Source of the DNA: an uncultured Sutterella sp.
GTDB taxonomy: Bacteria; Pseudomonadota; Gammaproteobacteria; Burkholderiales; Burkholderiaceae_F
Reading direction: 5' to 3'
Assembly: GCA_934255515.1 (NCBI GenBank)
Contig: CAKQON010000062.1
Coordinates: 1-10,202, forward strand
Length of the DNA stretch: 10,202 bases
Shown here: positions 1 through 6,700 of the stretch, piece by piece
How positions within the stretch are numbered: the first letter of the stretch is position 1
Layout of the letters: every line of letters starts with the position of its first letter
Made by a program: the position numbers and the translations under genes
The notes under the pieces: generated by a model
Database searches by the model: none
Seen by the model: only the letters and a program-made list of their open reading frames with translations
What the model was told of the DNA's origin: nothing

Positions 1-1
1 A

Positions 2-367
2 CGCCTGAAGGGAGTGAGATCAGGCAAAGGCAACCAATGGCTCAAATACGTGCTGGTTGAACTTTGCTCCGGAATCGCCCTGACCAAACGCGGTTTCCTG
101 CGGGAGTATTTTCAGAAGCTCAAGGAAAAGCGGGGCCGGAATCGAGCCGTAGTAGCGCTCGTAGTAGCGCTGGCGCATAAGGTGCTGCGGATCATCTACT
201 CGCTCTTCAAGAACCTGGGAACGTATATCGAGAGTACCCAAGAACTGCTCAAGCAGTTTCGAGCAAGGCGGCTGGCGAGAGCTGCTTTGCAAGCTGCAAG
301 AGAAAATTTGACGCTGGCATCAGGAGGAATGGTCTGCGACAGGACGACTGGGGAAGTCTATAAGTAG
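2..367 (+). CDS. IS110-family transposase, C-terminal part (5' end outside window)
   Basis: The reading frame is open from the window edge to a TAG at 365-367, giving about 121 residues of a protein that starts upstream of the window. The opening segment (SGKGNQWLKYVLVE), then an F-x-K-L-K-x-K-R-G-x-N-R-A-V run and an A-H-K-V-L-R-I-I-Y-S-L helix, resemble the C-terminal Transposase_20 domain of IS110/IS1111 transposases, in which a conserved serine and a helical segment complete the active site. The catalytic serine region and the N-terminal RuvC-like DEDD domain would lie outside the window. A GTG at 14 is in frame but is probably internal. The last ~40 residues (ARRLARAAL... to GEVYK) are basic then polar and are not a recognised motif. 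Family assignment is by pattern recognition only; whether the element is intact cannot be judged here. Confidence 0.7.
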   Translation, partial: RLKGVRSGKGNQWLKYVLVELCSGIALTKRGFLREYFQKLKEKRGRNRAVVALVVALAHKVLRIIYSLFKNLGTYIESTQELLKQFRARRLARAALQAARENLTLASGGMVCDRTTGEVYK

Positions 368-401
368 TCGCAGCGCATTCCGTGCTTGTCTCTATCTTCC
401 G

Positions 402-451
402 GATGACTGCGCTTCGCGCAGTCGCGGGCGCTTGCGCGCCCGCGAGATGAC
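402..451. repeat. Paired GC-rich hairpins flanked by GATGAC direct repeat
   Basis: Two perfect hairpins lie back to back. The first is GACTGCGC-TTC-GCGCAGTC (405-423), an 8-bp stem. The second is CGCGGGCGC-TTGC-GCGCCCGCG (423-444), a 9-bp stem. The pair is bracketed by a direct GATGAC at 402-407 and 446-451. There is no T-tract after either hairpin, so they are poor intrinsic terminators. The position, 35 bases after the transposase stop codon, fits either the non-coding right end of the insertion element or a REP-like element. Which it is cannot be decided without the element boundary. Confidence 0.6.
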
Positions 452-471
452 CCACCGCCACATCTTTCATG

Positions 472-499
472 AAAAGACGCCTGAAGGAGGCGTCTTTTT
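472..499. terminator. Bidirectional intrinsic terminator downstream of larE
   Basis: An 11-bp perfect stem AAAAGACGCCT (472-482) / AGGCGTCTTTT (488-498) has a GAAGG loop. It has a T-run on the plus strand and four to five T residues at the end of the arm read on the minus strand. It lies 23 bases beyond the stop codon of the minus-strand larE gene, so its main job is probably to end larE transcription. It may also insulate larE from read-through out of the transposase side. Confidence 0.8.
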
Positions 500-521
500 C
501 GAAGTGCTTCAAGGCATTGAA

Positions 522-1397
522 TCAGCTTTCCGGCTGCTGCAGGCGGTCGTAATAGCCCGAAAGGCTTTCGAGCACTTCCGCACGCAGTCCGGGGAGGAGA
601 TTGCCGAACTTTTGTCCGAGCTTCCCGATCAGGGTCTCGAGTTCAATGTCCGCATTGGGTACGGCATCAAAGGACTTCTTTTCAACATGCAGAAGCGTAG
701 TCGTCTTGTTGGGCATCCTAATGCGGAAGCGCAGCTTTGCGCCGAAGGGATCGTTTGCGACAAAGAGTTCTGCGTCGGCGAGGGCTTCAAGTTCGCCCTG
801 GGTCGGAGTCGTCCCGTAGGGGAAGCGCGTGAGAAGACACGGGCGGGCAGCCTGTTCGGGGTTGGGGAATCCGACGGCGCGGCCGATTTCACGGATGCGA
901 GGCTTGGAGATTCCCGCCATGGCGAGAGGTGAAAAGACATGAAGCTCTTCAAGCGCCTGGATGCCGGGGCGATACACGGCGAGATCCGACGTGTTCGTGC
1001 CGTCGCAGACGGGGCCTTCGCATTCCATCTTCCGGGCGATATCCTTGAGCGTCTCGAAAAGATGGTGCTTGCAGACGTAGCAGCGGCGCGTGCCGGCGCG
1101 GGCGAGCTCGGGGAGCGAGAGGGAGCTCGCCGGCACAAGAAGCGGCTCGTACCCGAGCGCTTCAGCGTCCTTGAGGGCGAGCGCCGTTTCGTCGGGCGCA
1201 ATCTGCGGTCCGATGATGTGAAGAAGATGCGCTTTAAAGCCGAGCTGCTTCGCGCAAAAAGCAAGGAAGCGGCTGTCGAGGCCTCCGGAATAGGCAATGC
1301 AGAATTCGCGCGCCGGGGCAATGCCGAGGAGCACGTCTTTAAGCGCCTGAATCTCTGGAAAATTGAGGAGGCTTTGCTCTTTTTCAGCGTTCGTCAT
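522..1397 (-). CDS. larE: LarE, ATP-dependent sulfur transferase for nickel-pincer cofactor
   Basis: This cytoplasmic PP-loop enzyme adenylates the pyridinium dicarboxylate precursor made by LarB and adds sulfur, giving the thiocarboxylates that LarC loads with nickel for LarA. Counted from the ATG at 1397 (291 residues), the PP-loop SGGLDS is at 37-42, C106-Y-V-C109 follows, then DGTNTSD at 132-138, YRPG at 142-145 and RPC187LLTRFPYG, all typical of the family. The frame extends to a TTG at 1430, but that codon lies inside the terminator stem after larA, so the ATG is preferred; no strong Shine-Dalgarno sequence is seen for either start. The gene lies downstream of larA on the same strand with a terminator between them. 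C187 lies in the region of the sacrificial cysteine of Lactiplantibacillus LarE. The extra CxxC pair suggests the cluster-binding type instead (see findings). Confidence 0.88.
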   Translation of the reverse strand: MTNAEKEQSLLNFPEIQALKDVLLGIAPAREFCIAYSGGLDSRFLAFCAKQLGFKAHLLHIIGPQIAPDETALALKDAEALGYEPLLVPASSLSLPELARAGTRRCYVCKHHLFETLKDIARKMECEGPVCDGTNTSDLAVYRPGIQALEELHVFSPLAMAGISKPRIREIGRAVGFPNPEQAARPCLLTRFPYGTTPTQGELEALADAELFVANDPFGAKLRFRIRMPNKTTTLLHVEKKSFDAVPNADIELETLIGKLGQKFGNLLPGLRAEVLESLSGYYDRLQQPES

Positions 1398-1420
1398 GAG
1401 GACTGGAGTTGGGACTGGAG

Positions 1421-1453
1421 AAAAACGCAAGCCCGCTCTTATCGAGCGGGCTT
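1421..1453 (-). terminator. Intrinsic terminator between larA and larE
   Basis: Read on the minus strand, a perfect 10-bp stem AAGCCCGCTC / GAGCGGGCTT (arms 1444-1453 and 1429-1438, 5-base loop) is followed by GC and then a five-T run (1421-1425). It sits 38 bases after the larA stop codon and 31 bases before the preferred larE start. It should reduce transcription from larA into larE, so larE would be expressed by read-through or from a weak promoter of its own. Confidence 0.8.
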
Positions 1454-1491
1454 GACTCTTCGGATTCGAAGCTTAATACGCTGCAGCGCGC

Positions 1492-2802
1492 TTAGCGACC
1501 GCACTTGCAGGAGCAGTTGTATTCAGGTGCAACGCGCGGCACCGTGAGCGAACCCTCCGGCATCATGATGGTCGAGGGATGGCCGCCGAGGTACTCGTGA
1601 GCAATCTTGAGCGCCTCCTCAACCGTGTCGACGGCAGCCGTGAAGTGCATGCTCTTCGCGAGATCGCGGTTGAGCGCCGTGACGAGGATGAATCTGGCTT
1701 TCCCGAGAGGACGCGTAATGGCGAAAGCCTTGTTGGCGCCGATCTGGAAGTTGTCCTCAAGCTCCTTCTTAATGGCTTCAGGCGTGCGCAGACGGCGGAA
1801 GGTTTCCTCGAGCTTGGCCGACCCGGAACCCTCAATGCATTCGGCAAGCAGAATGACGACGCCGCCCTTGCGCACGGCGCAGGCCGCGTTGTCCATCGTC
1901 TTCTGCATCTGATAGACGTTGATGTCCTTCGGATAGCCGCCGCAGGATGCGATCACGAGATCGGCTTCCTTCGGGATTTCGCAGCCGTAGACCTCATCGA
2001 CGAACTTGCAGGCCTCCTTGTGGGCCTTGATGTAGTCGCCCGCAAAGATCTTGAGGAACTCATGCTTGGCGTTGAGAATGGCGTTGAAGAGGAAGAGGGA
2101 GCGGCCCTTCGCGAAGAGCGCCACACCTTCCATCTGGTCGTCGTAGCAGGGGTTGCCTTCCATGCGGCCGAGGCCGGCCTTTTCGGAAAGCATGTGGCTG
2201 TGGTTCATGCGGACCGTTTCCATCGCGGCGCAGCCCGGAAGGATGGCCTTTCTGCCGCCGCCGTAGCCGGAGAAGTAGTGGTGAACGATCGTACCCGTGA
2301 GGAAGATGTGGTCGACATGGCAGAGTTCCTTGTTGATCCAGACGGGAGTGCCGAGCGACGTCGTGCCGAAGTATTCAAAGTCGTCCTTGTTGGTCGCGAT
2401 GCTGTTGTACATCTTGATGCGGCGGGCAACTTCGGGGCTCACTTCCTTTTCCATCTCTTCGGGCGTCATGGCGCGGTGCGTGCCGAGCGCGAAGACGATC
2501 TTCATGTTTTCGTCAGGAACGCCGAGCTTATTCATCTCGTTGACGAGAATCGGCATGAAGATTTCGCTGTTGGCGATGCGGGTCGGATCGTTGCAGATGA
2601 AGGCGACCGTGTCGCCGGGCTTCACGATCTCATTGACGGGGGGCAGACCGATCGGATGGTAGAGCGCTTCAAGAACGTGCTCGTGCACGTTCTGCATGAC
2701 TTCAAAGGGTTCGGTGCGGACGACCTTCAGCACATCGTCGGAGTCGTATTGAAAGGTTTTCCGGCCGTTTCCGTAAGCGAAGTCATAAGTTGCAAGCGTC
2801 AT
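1492..2802 (-). CDS. larA: LarA-family nickel-dependent 2-hydroxyacid (lactate) racemase
   Basis: LarA enzymes use the nickel-pincer nucleotide to racemise or epimerise 2-hydroxyacids by hydride abstraction, classically D/L-lactate. The 436-residue protein has the normal family length and nearly the same numbering as the Lactiplantibacillus enzyme. It has D72-P-T-R75 (substrate/phosphate site), G-T-H109 and I-V-H174-H175 (catalytic histidine regions), GGGRK185, where the lysine carries the cofactor, N-H201 (nickel-ligand histidine), and a GGYPKD motif around K292. All key residues are present, so an active enzyme is expected. The ATG at 2802 is preceded by AAAGGAG at good spacing. Odd: the protein ends in a cysteine cluster C430-S-C432-K-C434. 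The LarA superfamily includes racemases and epimerases of malate, phenyllactate and sugar acids, so lactate is the default substrate and is not proven. LarB and LarC, needed for the cofactor, are not in the window. Confidence 0.9.
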   Translation of the reverse strand: MTLATYDFAYGNGRKTFQYDSDDVLKVVRTEPFEVMQNVHEHVLEALYHPIGLPPVNEIVKPGDTVAFICNDPTRIANSEIFMPILVNEMNKLGVPDENMKIVFALGTHRAMTPEEMEKEVSPEVARRIKMYNSIATNKDDFEYFGTTSLGTPVWINKELCHVDHIFLTGTIVHHYFSGYGGGRKAILPGCAAMETVRMNHSHMLSEKAGLGRMEGNPCYDDQMEGVALFAKGRSLFLFNAILNAKHEFLKIFAGDYIKAHKEACKFVDEVYGCEIPKEADLVIASCGGYPKDINVYQMQKTMDNAACAVRKGGVVILLAECIEGSGSAKLEETFRRLRTPEAIKKELEDNFQIGANKAFAITRPLGKARFILVTALNRDLAKSMHFTAAVDTVEEALKIAHEYLGGHPSTIMMPEGSLTVPRVAPEYNCSCKCGR

Positions 2803-2876
2803 ATTTTTCTCCTTTGCTTGACCGCGGCCGGGCCTTCCGAGATATGGCCGCAGGCCTCAAGTCATGAACCGCGCCA

Positions 2877-2882
2877 ATTATA
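2877..2882 (-). promoter_or_regulatory. Candidate larA -10 element
   Basis: On the minus strand this reads TATAAT, a perfect sigma-70 -10 hexamer, 74 bases before the larA start codon. No good -35 hexamer is seen at 16-18 bases, which suggests help from an activator or a weak promoter. The ~65-base leader it would produce contains several mutually complementary GGCC/GCGGCC blocks (2821-2860) that could form alternative hairpins ahead of the Shine-Dalgarno sequence. Confidence 0.5.
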
Positions 2883-2975
2883 AAGTTTTGCGGTGCCGGA
2901 ATTTGTCTTCCTGCGTCCCGGACAATGCCGTCTTCTGTCCGTCAGAGACGATGGGCTAATTTTTTTTCAGGCCTC

Positions 2976-3003
2976 TTGACAAATTTTTATTTGTGCGTAG
3001 AAT
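2976..3003 (+). promoter_or_regulatory. Near-consensus sigma-70 promoter for tRNA-His
   Basis: TTGACA (2976-2981) matches the -35 consensus exactly, the spacer is 16 bases and AT-rich, and TAGAAT (2998-3003) matches five of six -10 positions. Transcription would start near 3010 and run through a ~50-base leader into the tRNA. The leader can pair TTCTCAC (3009-3015) with GTGAGAA (3046-3052), probably forming part of the precursor that is removed by processing. Confidence 0.85.
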
Positions 3004-3061
3004 TCCACTTCTCACAACGACGCGCTCTCAGCGAGGCGCAGCGAAGTGAGAAAAAATGGAT

Positions 3062-3138
3062 GGTGGGTGTAGCTCAGTTGGTAGAGTCCCGGATTGTGAT
3101 TCCGGTTGTCGTGGGTTCGAGTCCCATCTCCCACCCCA
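3062..3138 (+). tRNA. tRNA-His (anticodon GTG)
   Basis: A full cloverleaf can be drawn: acceptor 3063-3069 with 3128-3134; D arm starting GCTC at 3072; a 5-bp anticodon stem CCGGA/TCCGG around loop TTGTGAT with anticodon GTG at 3096-3098; and a T arm GTGGG-TTCGAGT-CCCAT. The His-specific extra G(-1) at 3062 is encoded and faces the C73 discriminator (3135). CCA is encoded at 3136-3138. One acceptor pair is a T-T mismatch (positions 6 and 67; window 3068 and 3129). It stands alone, with its own strong promoter upstream and terminator downstream. Confidence 0.96.
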
Positions 3139-3150
3139 TCCACAGAATTC

Positions 3151-3187
3151 AAAAAGGCCCCTGGCTATGAAAGCTCGGGGCTTTTTT
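3151..3187 (+). terminator. Intrinsic terminator after tRNA-His
   Basis: AAAAAGGCCCC (3151-3161) pairs with GGGGCTTTTTT (3177-3187) with one bulged G, and a short inner GCT/AGC pairing extends the hairpin. The descending arm ends in six T residues. It begins 12 bases after the encoded CCA. Confidence 0.85.
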
Positions 3188-3229
3188 ATTGTCGCTTTCA
3201 TTGTGCCGCAGGCAATTCAACCAATCAAT

Positions 3230-3622
3230 AAGGCCTTTTTGGGCCCTCTCCGATCGGTTGTAAATCCTCTCATAGTGCGCGGCTGAAAGTAGTCCAAGAA
3301 GCTGGTCGTAACCGTGCAATCCGTAAAATGAAAGCAGGCCATGCCATGGATTACTTTGCGGCCTACTTTGACGGAGGACGCATGCCATACATACTTTCTC
3401 GTCCTCTCATGGAAAAAGACGTCCGAGCGAGCTGACGAAGACGTTCGCGCTTGGTGGCGAAAGTTGGTATGACAGCTAATGGTCGAGAGAAATCAAATTT
3501 GAGAACGGCACTGGTGTACGTGCGACTGTGCGCACCGTGCAGCGCCAAAATATTTGTACGGTAACAGAACGCACGATTGTTGAGGTTCTGGAGGTTTTGT
3601 CGCCTCCGCAAGTGCTCTTCTA
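3230..3622 (+). pseudogene. Decayed, unrecognised coding-like fragments downstream of tRNA-His
   Basis: No intact gene is found between the tRNA-His terminator and the pyc terminator (about 480 bases), but the sequence reads like broken coding DNA. One plus-strand frame is open from 3232 to a TGA at 3433-3435 and contains HAMDYFAAYFDGGRMPY. A second frame is open from 3480 to a TAA at 3620-3622 and contains IKFENGTGVRATVRTVQRQ. The two lie in different frames, with further stops between them. An imperfect 22-base duplication (AAGACGT at 3416 and again at 3438) marks the point where the first frame breaks. I do not recognise the protein. A minus-strand frame across 3149-3388 is also open but overlaps the terminator and has no start signal. 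Treat this as a decayed gene or islet of unknown origin. Confidence 0.35.
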
Positions 3623-3673
3623 ATGCCCTCAAGGTCTCTTTGCCGGAGGCATTTCCTTACGCTCAAGAATGCC

Positions 3674-3713
3674 GAAAGGCCGCGCGGACTATCTCCGGCG
3701 CGGCCTTTCTTTC
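3674..3713. terminator. Hairpin terminator downstream of pyc
   Basis: A perfect 12-bp stem GAAAGGCCGCGC (3674-3685) / GCGCGGCCTTTC (3698-3709) starts 24 bases past the pyc stop codon. The plus-strand side has a T-rich tail (TTTCTTTCCC), while the minus-strand tail is only TTTC followed by mixed sequence. It is probably the transcription end of the minus-strand pyc unit despite the weak T-tract. Confidence 0.6.
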
Positions 3714-3733
3714 CCGTTCTTCGGGCTTATAAG

Positions 3734-6700
3734 TTAAGCCTTCTCCTCATCCTCAGGGAGCTTTGCGCCGCAGATGGCGCAGAAGAGTGCCTTCCTCGAC
3801 GCGGCTGGGGCGCCGCAGCAGGGGCAGCGCTTCGGCACGGGTCCGAGCTCAACGATGAGTTCACCCTCTTCAACAGGCACCATCCGGCGGGTCTGGGCAA
3901 AGTCTGCGGTCTTGAGAACGCGCTTCACGATGCCGTCCATGGGAGCGCAGACAGCCTTTTCCTGCTTCATGATGGAGACATTGAAGAGCTCCTGACCCTT
4001 CTTGACGATGTCGCCCGGGGCTACATGCACGATCCAGAGATCGGCCTTTCTGGGACTTGCCACTTCGCCCGGGACGCTCGGATCGGCAAGCGTAACGCCC
4101 GCCTTCTTTGCGGACCCCGTTTCGAGCTTCACGTCGGTCGTGAGGATTTCGCTGTCGAGCACGTAGCGTACGGTTGAGACGCCTTCCTCGTTCACCGGGT
4201 CGATGGAGAGGAGATGAAGCTGATGTGGCTTCCCGTCAGAGCTCGAGAAGTTGAGAGTCTGTCCGGACTTGAGGCCCTCAAACCAAACATCGAGCGGGAG
4301 GCAGTTCGGATCGCCGAATTTCTTACGGAATTCAATCGTCTTCAAGGCGTCGGCCGGATGGTTGAGGTACATCACGAACTCTTCGGCAGTGGGAGCGCGC
4401 TTCAGCAGCTTCTCGAGCGAACGCTTTTCGCCTTCAATATCGGCGGGAGCGAGGCTCACGAGGGGCGACGCTTCGCTTCTCGCGGCAAGAGCCTCGCGCC
4501 ACCTCGGACCGAAGGCGGATTCATAAACCCAGTCGTCGGGGAAGCCGAGCGGAAGGCGGCCGAACTTGCCGAGGAGGAGATTCCGGAACGCCTCATTGCA
4601 GTCGACGTAGATCGTGAGGCGGGCAGCCTTTTCTTCGGCAGTGAGATCGGTCTTCTTCGTGCCCGCCATGCGGATCGCCGCAAGGAGCCTTTCGACGGCG
4701 GGCATGCCGCCCCGCTTGTATGCCCCCGTGACCGCGAGAAATGCCGTATTCCAGGTGATCTGCGAGCCCGGCGTCACGTCGTGGTAGCGCACGATCCTGC
4801 GGGTGCATTCGAGAAATTCGAGCATGAAGGGCAGAAGCTGAATGTAGCCCTGCTTCACGGCGCCTTCCTGAGAGGACGACGTGGCGCCGCCCGGCATCTG
4901 GTAGCGCGTCACTTCGTAGTCGACGCCCTGGAAGTAGGGCGAGCAGTAGCGGTCGAAGTAGGGCATCACCTGCTTCGCGGCGAAATTGGCTTTCGAGATC
5001 GCTTCCCGGTTGATGAGGGTCTTCATCCCGAGCTCATCCTCGAGATAGGCGGCAAGCGACAGAAGATCTCCCTGACCGTAGCTTCTCACCGATGCGCCGA
5101 GACCAGCGTCGAGTATTTCGCAGCCCGCCTGAACGGCAGCGGCGCAGGCCGGAAGGAAGAGTCCGTCCGTCGCGTGACGGTGATAGTGAAGAACCAGTTC
5201 GGGCCAGCGCTTCTTGAGGGCCGTCACGAGGGCCGTCATGAAGGCGGGCGAGCAGACGCCCGCCATGTCCTTGAGGCCGAGAACGAAGTTCCTCGCGGCT
5301 TCCTTTTCAGTCACGCCCATGGTCTTCGCAACCATGCGCAGAATGGCTTCGGCCGACCTGAGGCAGTAGTTGACGTCGAACCAGGGCGCGCGCGAGAGCG
5401 CTATTGCCGGCTCGAAGAGCTTGTCGCGGCGCGAGAGCACGACCTCTGCGATCGGCTGCATGTTTTCGGCTTCATTGAGAAAGTCGAAGCACCGCACGAC
5501 GTCGTAGTGTTCGCAAATCATTTCGCCCGTGAGCCGCATGAGGTTCCTCGGCTGCGGCGAGTAGCCGAGGACGTTCGTGGAGCGGACAAGCAGTTGCTTC
5601 AGGGTCTTCGGCGCAAAGGCGTTCCATTCGCGCGCCTCTTCAAAGGGATAGGTCATGTTGGCGAGCATCGCCACATGGAAGTGCGCGCCGCCGCCGTTTT
5701 CAATCGAGAAGAGACCGGCGTTGTCGAGGTAGGGTCCAATCAGGCGGTCTTCTGCGAGGCGCATGCGGTTCCCGTGATTCGACTGCGTCATGTCGCGGGT
5801 CGTCGTGTCGGTGAAGTGCACGCGTCCCGTATCGCGGATGAAGGAGAGAATCGACTCGCGGTCGCTCTGCGGATAGGGCGAAGGCGCGCTGCGGGCGGCT
5901 TCGGAGAGCTGCGGGAGCACGGGCGTGAAACTTCCGAGCTTCGGCGTCGTGCGCGAGCGGTAGGTGCCGAGCAACACGTATGGGTTGAAGCCCCGGGCGG
6001 AGATTTCGGCGACGAGCTTCGCCAAACGCTCGCTCTCGGGACCGAGATCCGTGTACCGGAGAAGCTCCGGGTGCTCCTTCTCGAACGTAGTCGTCACCTT
6101 CCCCGCGCGGAAGAGCGGATGGTTGATCACACCGCGAAGGAAGGGAATCGTGGTCTTCGGCCCCCCGATCATGTATTCCGAGAGTGCGCGGTCCATGATG
6201 CCGAGGGTTTTCTGCCAGTCGCGCGCATAGGTGATGAGGAGCGCGCCCGCGGAGTCGTAGTTGGGCGGGAATTCATAGCCCGCCGAGAGGTTGGAGTCGA
6301 GGCGCACGCCCGGGCCGCCCGGAGATACGTAGCGGGTGATGAGTCCCGAATTCGGGGTGAACCCGTCCTGAGGATCCTCAAGATTGACGCGGACCTGAAG
6401 CGCATGGAAGGCGGGTTTGACCGACTCTTCCGTAAAGCGGAGGGTCGAGCCGAAGGCGATGGCGATCTGCTCCTCGACGAGGTCGATGCCGTAGCGGCTT
6501 TCCGTAATGCCGTGCTCGACCTGAAGACGCGTGTTCACCTCGATCATGTAAGGGGTGCCCTCCTCGGTCACGAGAAATTCGACGGTGGCGACCGAGTGGT
6601 AGCCGACGTCAAGCACCAGGCGCTTTGCATAGCCCTTGAGCCGCTCGCGCAGTTCGGGCGTCATGCCCGCCCAGGGCGAGGGTGTCACTTCGAGGAGCTT

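Noticed and set aside
1..487. ACGCCTGAAGG occurring at 1-11 and again at 477-487 in the larE terminator, as a possible element end
   Set aside because: The first copy is inside the transposase reading frame and the second is explained by the terminator hairpin; 11 bases can match by chance and no second boundary is visible.
522..1430. LarE starting at the TTG at 1430 (302 residues)
   Set aside because: The codon lies inside the stem of the larA terminator and the extra residues are not family sequence; the ATG at 1397 is better.
1579..2883. A 434-residue plus-strand open frame opposite larA
   Set aside because: Same effect: low-complexity, charge-rich translation opposite a gene with all LarA active-site residues.
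3149..3388. A 79-codon minus-strand ORF past tRNA-His
   Set aside because: It overlaps the tRNA terminator, lacks a ribosome binding site and matches no family I recognise.
3622..3655. Short hairpin AATGCC...GGCATT as another terminator
   Set aside because: Only six base pairs with a long loop and a poor T-tract; the stronger hairpin at 3674-3709 is enough.
3062..3660. An integrated element using tRNA-His as attachment site
   Set aside because: No second copy of the tRNA 3' end is found in the window and no integrase gene is present, so this was not called.
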